Assembly: GCA_964017155.1 (NCBI GenBank)
Contig: OZ024863.1
Location: 38,048,038 to 38,112,037, forward strand
Source of the DNA: Oasisia sp. SBJ-2009
Lineage: Eukaryota > Annelida > Polychaeta > Sabellida > Siboglinidae
DNA: 64,000 nucleotides
Direction: 5' to 3'
A program made the position numbers and the translations under genes. Positions 10,545 through 22,800 of this stretch are shown one piece after another (position 1 is the stretch's first letter; every line of letters begins with the position of its first letter). The notes beneath the pieces are model-generated. The model did not search any database and was not told where the DNA came from. It saw only the letters and a program-made list of their open reading frames with translations.

Positions 10545-12300
10545 CTGTTTGGACGGTATTTTAATCAGTTGTGAAATATAACTACTCTAGATTTATCTTC
10601 GTACCATATAACTGCTGCGTCATCAACACTGGCTGCATGCCTGCACTGGTAGAATAAGCAGTCAATTTCAAGGTTTTTCGAGACATTTTCTGTGATCTAT
10701 ATCGTCAAGAAATCTGAAATGCAACCAGAAAATTTTCCTTTCCCTTTTCACCTCAAAGAGCAATACAATTAATGTCTTAGCAAAAAGATGTTAATGGCTG
10801 CTAACACAAAATGTGTCACACAAGTATAATAAACAAGTCAGTAAACTTCATCAATACTAGTGACAAGCAATACTGTTGTTGTTATTAATTATGTCATCAT
10901 GCCTTTGACAAAGTTCATAAAAATTACCATTCATTACCTTTTTTCTCAGTTTATTAGATTCTGCTCGCTGCTCAGTTAGTGTGCTTTTTCTGCCATGAAT
11001 ATCATGTATATTAGAAAAAAATATTTTACCAAATAGACATTAGTGCTGTTGAAGTCATCTTGACACAATTTACTTTAAATTCATTATGGGTGTGCTAATA
11101 AAACTCTAGTACCATCTTATTTCAATATAACACATAAAATAAATAATAATAAATACAAGCAGATCACAAGAACATGTCAGAAATTGTTACAATAAATAAA
11201 CAATATAAATAATATATAAATAAATTAAATTTTTAAATAAAAACTAGATAAATAAAAACACTAAAATACAAATTCACTTTCCTCTTTCACCTTCATTTGC
11301 CTCTTCTTATGTACATACTTCTTAAATCGGTGTCTTTGTTGTATAAATTGTACCTCACATAGAATTTCGTTCCACAGTTTAATACCAGTAATCTTGTTTT
11401 ATTTGCTACTTTGACCTGCAATACAACATAGGAAGCTGTGCTTTGTTGTGTGTTATAATATACTGATGTCTAGTTCTATTTACGTCACACATGTATGAGG
11501 GATCTGAATTATTTTAAACATTATAATGAAAGAGCTAGATAGTCGACTCTACTTTTTACATATAGATGATTTGAGTTCATAAAATCACTGTAACCTATAT
11601 GGCACCTACAATATTTAAACAGATATCTAATTGTTTAATTGTTAGCTGTCTGCAATATTGTATTGACTGTTGGTTCTCCCCTATACCATGCATTGCATGG
11701 CACAGGGGAGAAGCAACAGTCAAAATGTGGCTGTGACATAATATTCGTCTTTCCTTTTCTCCAAAGAAAGCTCATTAAAATATTATTTGGATCTTAACAA
11801 TAACACTAACAGTGTAATTAATATGCCCAAATCAAACATGTTATCTGAGTGTTTTAAGTTGAGATTTGACATTTTCATTTCTGCCTGTGTTTAATTGACT
11901 TTTTTTCACTTAAAAGCCAAAAAATTGCCTGAAATTTAAATCATTTGCACCATCTGCCACGTGGTGGTAGTCATTACCCTAGGCTGAAGCATAAGTTTGG
12001 GACATCACTTATAAGGGTATGTAGAATAAATCTAATTTGGATCATTTAAGTTTTAACTAACTTAGTAAAAAGTAAAAGATTACCTAAATTAAAAACAATG
12101 ATCTGTGTTCTGTGAATGTGATAAGTTAAACTAAACCGCATATTTGGTAATGGTTTTAGACATTTGATTGAGTCGTTGTTGTCATGTCTCAACTACTTAG
12201 AGTCCATGGGCATGAGTCGGGAGTCTTTGGATGGAAATATTTACTTTATAGTTTACAATCCGCCAAGTTTAACTCTCAAGTCAGTCAACTCAAACTACAA
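10545..12300. other. AT-rich non-coding region upstream of the RAD51AP2-like gene
   Basis: No coding exon supported. It includes a very A/T-rich stretch near 11140-11280 and a near-perfect inverted repeat at 11663-11723 (separate entry). A minus-strand acceptor-like site (AAACAG/G at 10544) could join an upstream exon here, but no partner is recognised. Confidence 0.4.
11663..11723. other. Near-perfect 61-nt hairpin
   Basis: The arms are 10 bp (TTGACTGTTG with CAACAGTCAA), one G/G mismatch, 9 bp (TTCTCCCCT with AGGGGAGAA), a 3-nt ATA/CAC bulge region and 6 bp (CCATGC with GCATGG), closed by a 3-nt loop. That is about 25-26 pairs. It could be a small-RNA precursor or a foldback repeat; I recognise no known microRNA seed. 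Confidence 0.6.
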
Positions 12301-13500
12301 AGTCCAAGTCCAAGACCAAGTCCAAGACTGATCGAGTGAGAGACGCGCCAACGCCGGCACAGACGAGTTCCCCGCAAACGCATTTGTCTGCACCTTTGCC
12401 TACGAACACATTATTAGCAACGCAGTAATATCGACTGGTTTGTTTTCCACTCAGCTTATTATGCAAATGTGAACATACCTACCGTTTTTGTATGGATAGT
12501 TAACAATCCAACAAGTCATGTCGCGCCCGCGGCTGATTATGCACAAGCAGACGACAACAGCATGTCACATGTGCTTGTGTTGCTTCCGGAAGTTACCGAT
12601 ATTTACTAAATGTAACTCTTCGATTAAAAACATATAATTGCATACATTTTAATTATGACCGTCGTAAGCCAAAGAAATATACTAAAGAATAGAGGCAGTC
12701 GATAATTGTATGCTAATCAGCGAAGCATGACTTAGCTGCCTTATAAGGTAACTAGGTCAAACTAGGTCAGATTATTATTATGGGATAGCATGACTGACAT
12801 GCGGAAATAGGTTACGGTTTTGCGTGAGCGGAAGGCATGATTTTAGTGCAAAACATACACAAGCTTGGATAATATCGTTTTTCCTAGACGACTAACTCGA
12901 ACAACATCCAGGTATGTATATTCTAAATGAACGAAAGTACAGTTTACACTATACAGCAGATATGGGAACGTCAAATACGAGCATTCGTTGATTCGGCTAG
13001 CTCGGAGAGAGACGTAGTCGTAGTCACGACTGGTCGATGAAGGGAAGTTTTCGTTTGTTGAGCACAGGCCAACGCTACGATGAACTGTCTCACGGTCATG
13101 ACACCATGACTAATCGCAACGCGTTTGAGTATACTCAATGACACTCTTAGCTATTATTATCTTGGTTTTAGAAGTTAAGGTGGAAGAAACCAATTGAACC
13201 GTATGTCATTTATGAATCGAATGGAGATATCACGATTCACGGTCCCGTCTCAGTTCGGGCGTAAAACTAAAAGAATCACGCCATTGACACTGGCACCGAG
13301 GACAACAACTAACAAGCACCCGGTCCTTAACAGTGACCCAATAACAGAATGTTGTCGAGTGTTATAAATGCCAACAAACTAGGAATAGTCGTCACCTTTG
13401 GCCATGAAGTGTGACATCTTACTGACCAGGATGACAAGCAGCCAGCAGAGGCCGAGGGGCGTAAACAAAGACAAACGCGTCTAGTCACCTACTAAGTCTA
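12300..13500. promoter_or_regulatory. CpG-richer block, candidate promoter region for CYRI
   Basis: Compared with its flanks, this block has clusters of CG dinucleotides (about 12330-12420, 12520-12600, 13000-13130, 13440-13490). The first CYRI coding exon begins at a splice acceptor, so at least one 5' untranslated exon must lie upstream. A good donor (ACATCCAG/GTATGT, junction 12912/12913) could end that exon. It could also serve the divergent RAD51AP2-like gene. No TATA box or initiator is claimed. Confidence 0.3.
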
Positions 13501-16500
13501 ATGCCATTGGATTGACATTGTATCTGTATATTATTATATGTAATTTCACTGGTAAAATTATACATAGCCACATTGTGTTAATGATATTTTTTAATCCAGA
13601 GCAGCATTAGCATAGTCATGTTTAAATGCCATGGCAAGGCCAGAGTTTCAAACACATTTCAGATAAAAACGTCATTGTACGCTGTTTAAATGTGTGTTTT
13701 ATATTGTAATTAAAACCGTGTAACATAAGGTTTTGGTTTTAAAGCTTTTTGTTATTGTCATTTTATGTTAGAATACATATAAAACATTAATAAATTATCC
13801 ATAACCTGTTGTAATATTAGAGTGACTATTGTTTTCCAGATAGGAGGATCTAATGATGCTTTGGAAATCAGACAATTGTTAGAAGAAACCATAGGATCGG
13901 GCACACATCAGCAGTTTCTCAAATTATTGCAAATTCAGTAAATTCCATACCGTGCTGCTAAAAACCTAGTTAAAAAACTAGTTTAAATAGTACATTTAAA
14001 ATCTTTAAATAAAATATGTTTGAGACACTTCCTGTTGAGTTAGCTTCTTGGTAGGATAAAAAAAATCACTGTTTAAAAATATTTTCCATAAAAACTTAAC
14101 AAGATTTGCAAAAGCATCTTGCGGACATTATCACCTGTGCAGCACCCCCTAATGCAAGAGGGAAATATAGGTTACCTGGTAGTATAATTTATGTTCACAT
14201 ATACACACACTACACACACAACAGTGACATCACGTTTATAATATTTATACTAAATTCCGAGCTGACGCTTACTCAATTTAATTAATGTGTTCATAAATGA
14301 ACTTATGCAAGTGTGTAACATGTGGCAAGTGACACATTTTTTATCATTCAAACAAATGGGTTGATTGTATCATTGTAATTTTGTCTTTCGGTTCTTAGTG
14401 CATGGACCTGTGTGTGTCATATGTAGGCAGGAATGAACACAAACTAGGTGAGTCAGCTGTTTGACCCTCTATGTCCATGAACTAGCATTAACTACCCATC
14501 AAGCATTTTATGTTTGTCAGTTCTGAGACTGATATAATGAGTCAGTCGGACTCAGCTCATAACGTCTAGATACAAATAAACCACAACCATCAGCTCGCTC
14601 CTGGCTATTGGAGATAATCTGATGTTGGTAGAAATCAATATATTGGCTAGCCGATACTCACAAACAGGAAACACTGTGTCCTTGGTGCACTACAACGATT
14701 ATATTTAGAACTTTTAAAAGGTCCTGACTGTTTGTTTTTTCTACATGAGTGTCTTCCTTGGTGTAGCAATGTATCCCTAAATCTGTTCTGGTGGCAAATG
14801 CTTAAACGTAGCACCAAGGAATATGTTGATTTCTCTCTATGATTGTTCAATTTCCTGTGGTAGTTCGATCCAGAGAACGGATGTGGTCGGTTGACTGCAG
14901 GATAGATATTTTAATTCCTTCCAAGTGTTGATTGCACATCTGGAGAGCTCAGTGTGATCTCTGGGAAGATATTACCTGTCTGTGGTACACGGGAAGACAG
15001 CTGGTCTCAGGTGATGAGTTGGTGTTTTTGCCAGCCAACTGTGGTGGTAGATGTGGAGGCAGCCTGTGAAGACTGTGATACCTCTTACTACCAAAACAGC
15101 ACCAGTGTAGACATTTGCTGCCTCTTGAGCTATGTAAACAGGTAGTCCTTGACAGACTCAAGGACATACTGATTACAGACAGTTGGATGGACAGATAGTT
15201 GGACCGATGTATTTGGCTATTTTTATCAAGTATTATTACTCTTAACTACTGGTAGTACTAAATTGTTAAGAGCTTGGTCCTGCATCTTTCACAAGAGTAT
15301 AATTATAATCAATTGGGCAGTCAGAATGGCTAAAATTAACAATTATTTGATTGGATTACTGTGTTTACATTAGCTCTGTCATATGTGTCTGTGTTTTATT
15401 AATAGCAGTTTTGCAATCCATAAAATGTTACTTGATGCTTATCAAAAATGCATCAACTTGTTTAGCTAACAGTTATTTTATTGACCATATATATTTAATG
15501 CTAAAAATTGAACGAAAAGTGCTTTGAGCCAGTGACAAACTACTATGTAAAAAAATGCAATTATGTTGCAATGCATTGGCCAATTCATGAGAAGGTCAGA
15601 TGGAACATTTTTGTTATGAGAGTCAGCAGACAGGATAATAAAGCAGTGCCATTGGACTGACTGTCTGTGCTTCACTTTGATATTGTCACTGTACAACACC
15701 ACTGGCTAGAGGCCCTAGACCAGAGGGACGCATTCTGCTGCAGAAGCCATATCGATTGACTACAGCAGCTACGTTCATTTGTGACATCTGTCAGTGATGT
15801 AATGTCCACCAGGATGACAGATAATTTACGTTTGTAAAAATATTACTTCCGGTTGTAATAGTGGCTGTTAGTGTTAAACCAAAATATATACAAATTATGT
15901 ATTCACTTGAATATGGTTCAGCCAATTGTCATCCTATTATTCTGTTTGTGTGACAGTGACCATATAAGGCAGTGTGTTTAACTGGCCATATAAGGCATGT
16001 GTTCTCCTCCACTCCAAGTCTTTTAATATTGTCAGTATAATATCAAATTCAGCAAACATATCGTCCCCACTCAAGCATAGCATCATGATGAATATTTTGT
16101 GCATAATAATATGTCATGACAGTCATAAAATGCTTTCACTGCTACATTTATCTGGTCATTTATGCTGTATATGGCAAAAATCAATGACAAATCACACATA
16201 AAAATCTGCAATTGCTTCATCTCCTGCGCCATGTTCTAATAGCCTTCTGCCAAATGTGATGCCCACATAGTAGAACTTGTTCACCCAATACGGCCAAGGG
16301 AAACTCAGAGAAAGCCCAACATTGATTGACATTGTTAGGCACAAATGTGCAATATAAATCCTTAATTTGGTCATTTTAATTGTGACAACAAGATGTCTGA
16401 TGTATTATGGTATAATGTACATATACTGCTGGATAGTAAATGCATCATTTTTGGAAATAGGTAGTTTAAAATAATTTTTGGTTTACTAAGCCTGCATAAG

Positions 16501-19222
16501 TAGCAAGTGTTGTATTTGTGTATTGTTTTATAAGCTGGCATACTTACCTGGCATTACTTGTGACTGGCTAACTGCCATTAGAAAGAGGTATACTTAGTTC
16601 TAGGCCATATTATCAGGTGTCAAGGTCGTGGTAATATTTATTTCATTGCATGAAATGACAAACTGTATACTATTGCATGTTATCTTCTAACAATGATGTG
16701 ATAGAAATATTTGATTTATTATTAATTGTGGTCTTTCAAAAGTTATGAAATATTTATTTCAAGCATGTAATATGACACCCCGCTTTGAATACTGTGCATC
16801 ATATAGCAGATGAAAATAGACTGATCTGGAGATAAATATGTGCTAAGCCACAAAGGTGTTGTTGTCTTTAATATTATATTATGATGATTGAACCACCCTT
16901 CAGAGGGAGCTACTGTTAAACTATCTAAAATAATAAAATTAAATATTTAATGGTCAAGAAGCAAGTTTAAGATGAAAACACGTAATGGTCCTGACTACTC
17001 CACATGGTGTGTTGTGTTGAGAATGGTCATAAGCTATAGTCTGTATTATCATGTTTATCAGAAACTGTAGGATTGTTTGCTCTGTAGTCTGTATGCACTA
17101 GATGCCTCTGGTAATTGCATGGTGTTTTGTACTGACAGGCCGTCAGGGTATTGAATTTTTTGGGTTAATTTCCACTCATGTGGCGACAAAGTACTAGAAT
17201 CATGGTCCATTTCAAAAGATAAAATACACAGAGTTGAAGTAGGCTATATACCATTTGTGTCTAATGAACCATGTCCAAGATGGCAGTGAATTGCCTGTGT
17301 TGCTTTGTGACAAAAGACAGGACCCACATCATGTTTTACCTGTCATGGTTCAGCAATTGCAGGCTTAGTTCACTGTCACATTGTCAGCTACTCCTGATAC
17401 CAACTACAGTGGTCAGTTCTTTATTTCCAAATGAAGTCATAATAATATTATGCATACAGCAGACACATCTTGTAATAAACTTGAAAAGCAGAATACAAAT
17501 GCAAAGCAAGAAAGTAAAGTTCACTGCTTAAAACTAAAATGTTATAAGTCATTAGGTAGATTGTATTATGATTAATGTAAACAACTTATAAAAGGTAAGC
17601 TTTGGACGATATCTGTTTCATGATATATCCGGTGCTTTAACTGCTCAATTTAAAACATTTTCCGTTCAGCCATGGCATGCATTCAAACATAATCTCGATT
17701 TTAATGAAAAGCATTAGGCCACTTTACAATTGTATCATTCATATTATTCAAACAGATCTATAATTAATGTATCCTGGTCCTGTGCTTATTTCTGTAAAAA
17801 TCGTGTCTGCTTCAAAATGACAGCAAGAAAACTAAAACCCTTATCCTGTTTAATATTAGCGGAGTCACCGTGTCAAATGTTCTAAATTCTAATCACTGCA
17901 TTGCAGAGCCTAACTGTGTGACTTGCTACATATGCATGATGAATGTGTTAAACTTTAAGCTCCCACAGAGCTGCCTCGATCCAATAAATCCAGCTGTAAG
18001 CCATGTTACCCAGTACCTAGGCAAATGAGGATTAATCTAATTCTTAAGCCACTTGGAGATGTAATGATATTGTTACGATTGTATAGCTTGTAACTTAGTT
18101 GTAAGCTGATATGCACAAGAACAAATGATTGCTTTTACAACAGGCTGCTATGAAATATATACCAGTTCATAACATTGTGTCACATACTGGTTATATTTGT
18201 AAGCATAATTTACAAAGCTGGCATGATAATTGTAACAAATACATGCTACAGTTGCTGATGCATGCCAGTGGTTGATGTGGCTGATTACATCAGTACCAAC
18301 CAGTTACGTGTGGCACCATACCACTGGCACATCCCTTTGCAAAACTCCTTCCTCTTAACCTCAGCCAATGAAATAGAAATCGCTCACGAGGGGTGTGGTT
18401 GTCATGCGATAGAATTTGGGTGATTTCAGCTAGATGCTGCTCATGTTACATCACTTACATGCAAAGTTTAGGGCATTAAATTGGGATTCCCACCAGTCTT
18501 CAAGTTGGGGTGGGTATTTGCACTGTTCTTCCAAAAAACACATTTCCCCCTCAACCAGAATCTCATGTACATACTTGTCATTACTTGACAGAATGAAAGC
18601 GACAAACAGAAATAGTGCTAGCTATTTGCTGTGTGCAAAGAACAGGCAGGCCAAACAAATGTGACATGACTACACTGGAACCATCTGTGATGCTGAACTT
18701 GTTGTGTAGCTGACTAACAACTAGCTTGTGTGTTACTGCATGTGTCTGTACTCTGACAGCTGAAACCATCTGTGTTCTAGTACAGATGTCTGTGTGTGTG
18801 TTTGTAGAATGAAGCTATTTGTTGTTGAATACAGAAGTGTGTATGTGTGTGCATGCGTGCATGCATGTGTGTGTGTGTGTCCATTGCAGTGCCGGTGTGT
18901 GTATGTGCAGGTGTCTCTGTTATTGTGAGGTGTGTATGGTAAAACTGTTTGTGTAACTGTTGCTGTGTAGTCAGCATGTTATAACATTTTGTTGTTGCCA
19001 TGTAGTCATTATGTACTATGTAGGGGTCAGCATGTATTACTGTATAGATGCTAGATACATGTTACCTACATATTACAGCAAGTGTTTGAGTGTGTAAAGC
19101 TGTCTGTTGCATAGAGGTGTCAACGTGTTACAATGTGTGTCTGTGTGACATACCTAGATGTCAGCATATTATAATAAATGACTGTGTTGTTGTGCATGTG
19201 TTGATTTATCATGTAGGGATCA
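13500..19222. other. Upstream region or 5' intron of CYRI, no coding exon seen
   Basis: AT-rich, with only short random open frames. It ends in GT-rich DNA from about 18780 that merges into the 29-bp minisatellite. If the 5' untranslated exon lies near 12.9 kb, all of this is CYRI intron. Confidence 0.4.
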
Positions 19223-19223
19223 G

Positions 19224-19500
19224 CATGTGTTGACTTGTCATACATGTGTCACCATGTGTTGACTTGTCGTGTATGTGTCACCATGTGTTGACTTGTCGTG
19301 TAGGTGTCACCATGTGTTGACTTGTCGTGTATGTGTCAGCATGTGTTGACTTGTCGTGTAGGTGTCAGCATGTGTTGACTTGTCGTGTATGTGTCAGCAT
19401 GTGTTGACTTGTCGTGTACGTGTCAGCATGTGTTGACTTGTCGTGTACGTGTCAGCATGTGTTGACTTGTCGTGTATGTGTCAGCATGTGTTGCTGTGTA
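19224..19500 (+). repeat. 29-bp GT-rich minisatellite, about 9-10 units
   Basis: The unit reads CATGTGTTGACTTGTCGTGT followed by ATGTGTCAG or AGGTGTCAC. It degrades to looser TGTTGC/GTGTCAG repeats that continue to the splice acceptor at 19694-19695 of the first CYRI coding exon. Confidence 0.92.
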
Positions 19501-19727
19501 TGTGACTATGTGTGTTGTCATGTAGATGTCAGCATTTGTTGCTGTAAAGGTGTCAGTGTGTTGCTGTGTATGTGTCAGCATGTGTTGCCATGTAGGTGTT
19601 GGTATGTGTTGCTGTATAGGTGTCAGTGTGTTACTGTGTAGGTGTGTGTTGCCATGTCTATGTCAGTGTGTTACCGCTGTGTGTGTGTGTTGTAGACTGG
19701 AGGTCAGCTGGTGGACGCGGCGTCACC

Positions 19728-19800
19728 ATGGGCAACCTCCTGCGGGTGTTGTACAAGGATGATTCACCGGCTAAAGGCGACATATTTGTTGACTTTGAAA
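19728..19800 (+). CDS. CYRI: CYRI coding exon 1 (residues 1-24)
   Basis: The exon itself starts at 19696 after TGTTGTAG and carries 32 nt of 5' UTR, then MGNLLRVL and on to DFE plus one base; donor A/GTAAGT. It holds the myristoylation glycine. The acceptor is preceded by a GT repeat rather than a pyrimidine tract. Confidence 0.97.
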
Positions 19801-22800
19801 GTAAGTACCAGTTGTAGCAAATATAGTTTTGGTGACAGCTAATGGAGCACCTGTATCGGTTCTTGTAATTTGTTGTAAATAAAAAACATTGGTTCTCTAT
19901 GTCCATTTCTGGTTTTGTCCATTTATTTGTATGAGATGTTTTTCTGCCCTTTGACATACTAGTCATGAGATGGAAAGGACCACAGCAGCAGTGAAAGAAA
20001 GAAAAAAAAATATAGTTAATAAATTTGCCAAGTTTAAACACAGCTATAGGTAACAAGAATCTTTCTTGATCTGAAGTGTAGCATTCTACCAATCTACTCA
20101 GTGTCATAGTCACTGAGGTGTTCCCAAAGGCATTTGTATGAACTGCCGGAAAAGGGCTTTGAGATGACACCTTTTGTATATATTTATAATGTATATATTT
20201 AGTGGTCATTTTGGCAGTTTTGTATCAGTTTCCTGGCCACAACCTACCAGGAAAAGAAGCCACCAAACCACAGGCATGTCACTGCAGTGCCACAAAGGCA
20301 GTGAAATAATGGGACCAAAATAACAGCCTGTCCCTGACATGTGGGAGCTAGAAGCAGTGTGTGCAGCGTTGTATGACAGTGAGTCAGTAACATGTATTTA
20401 TACCTACTACAGTGTACCCCCTTTGTCAGTGTTGGTAATTAGGGGTCAGGTGACTTGATTCAGATCAGTGTTGCAACTTACAAGTGCCTTATCTAGAAAG
20501 ATCTGGTCATGTGATTATGTTAAGCTTTGATGTGGCTCTGCACAGTTAGCTCCATAACTCACAAGACTGGACAAGTAATTATAGAACTTAGAAGCTTAGT
20601 TATACTTATTGTGTCAGAAATAATTAGTTTGTATTGTGTAATGTCTTAATTGCATATTATACCAGTGCCATTTGAAAATTCAGGAATTTATGTCATCTGT
20701 GCCTCATACACAAAATTGTTAGCTGAATAGAATTTCTTTCTGATATGATTATATTTCGGAATTTGTCAATAATATATTAGAAACCTTAAATAATCGCCAG
20801 GATATTCAGGGATGATTTTCTGTGATTGTGAATCAGAACTACTACCCCACCTACCCCCAGGGGTACTGGGTGTTGCAATAATGACACAATGTCATTCTTG
20901 TCTTGCAAAGGCCGCATCTGCTTGATTTATCAGTACTTAGTGTCCAAATCAAGAGAGACATTTGTCATGTCAACAGAAAGCAATCACAGGCCAGGTGCCC
21001 TCACACAGATTACATGTACATATTAACATATAATACATTATCATACATGTTACATGTATGTCACAATACTTTCCCACATTAATAGACATCTGTCAGTTCA
21101 AACGTCAACTATCAGATAAAATTCACCCAAACTACAACTTGTTGACTTCAAAGGTTGGTGATTGTGAAAAGCAGCCATCAGCTGACCATTCAGTTTAACA
21201 TGTCACATAGAATACTTTTTGGTATTTTTATCACTGCTATTTTCAAATCAGGTACAGAGTAAAAAGTTATCCTAAGCTGTAGCGTAAATAGGCAAATGGT
21301 CAGAAAAGCATCTCTGTGTCTGCAAAGTAATATTATACATGTATAAATGCCTATTGTATAACGCATCATCATCATCCAGTGCTAATTAAATACCATTCAG
21401 CATACCACCAGCATAATCAACAATGTTGTGAATGGTTCACTCCTGTTTTGATATGCACCCTAAAGCTTTCATTGACTGCTAAGTAAATGTCATTTGGTGC
21501 ATGACCACACATGTACTATCAACTACGTACAAAGCTGTTGGAATGTGAACCACATTGCATTTGTTTTTCGTTTAATAAAGAACACATGTTCTCCGACATC
21601 CGTGTGATGGTGAATCTCTGTACAAACTCAGAACAGTTTTCAAGTCATGGGAATTGATTATGTGGACACGGATATAGCAAGCTTTCCAAAGTGTGGGAAA
21701 AATGGCAAAATCTAATCACAGAATTTGCCAGAGTTTCTTTTCAGTCGCAGAGTAGTTCTTCTTAAAAACGGGCAGAGATAATGTGTTGCTGTTGCAGGTG
21801 GCTAGTTGCAGTGATAGGCTAGTCTGGTTTTATTTGAAACTTAGATAAACAATTATGGTATCAAGTTATCAACTACCCTTTTGCTGGAGATTGTCATTGG
21901 CAGTTTAAACCAGTAACAGTATTACTGGGAGTGGGACATCGAAAGGAATTTTTCTGTTAACTGTAATGGTCTGTACATGCATGGGACTAGTTTGTCTCCT
22001 TATAATAAATTTACAGTTTAGATGGGTTCAAATCAATTTAGTGTAATTGACAGTTACTAGTGAGACTGAGGATATTACATTCTGTAGTTTGCCCGTTCAA
22101 TTCTGTGTTCACCTATATCTATGGTGACAGTTATATGTCACACTACAATTATTTGAACTAAACTATATGAATACAAAATTTACAGAATAATTTCTAACTG
22201 AATGTTTAACGTAATATCTACTTATAAGAAATGCATCCTTGTCATTATTTCTGATAATTATTTCTGATTGCTAAAAATCTATCACATCAAATCTAAATTC
22301 AACCAGTGCCATCATTTCTGGGAGAAATTACAATGAGTGAAATGCCATGACAGATAGCAAAAGTCTGTGTAGGTACTGTGATAGTGGCTTTGACTAGACA
22401 TGTGTCACTTTCTCTAATGAGAGGGTGTCAGCTTTCTGCCACCAGCTCGTTATGTGGTTTATTCAAGATATCTTGCATCCACAAGACCACAACGTAAACT
22501 TACTAGCTAGTGTCCAGTATGGCAATGAAGGAAGGTTGATTTGGTAAATGACTGACCATCTGTGTTGCATGCCTTGCAGGCATCAGAGTGGGTAATTAGT
22601 TGTTCTCCTGTTTACGTAGACATCACCACATGGCATGTGATAAGGTGCAGTTGGTTGATGAGAAATGATCTCTTGTTACAAGTCTTGTTGCAAGTTGTGT
22701 TAATTACATTGGACAGCCACAGCCATAGTTTAGAACCTTGCCTTGTTGTGTACACTTGAATCTGTTGATTAGTAATTAATGTATATATTGTATTATTATT

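Noticed and set aside
19658..20209. Minus-strand 183-codon frame opposite the first CYRI coding exon
   Set aside because: Random-looking composition and antisense to a proven exon; no splice or homology support.
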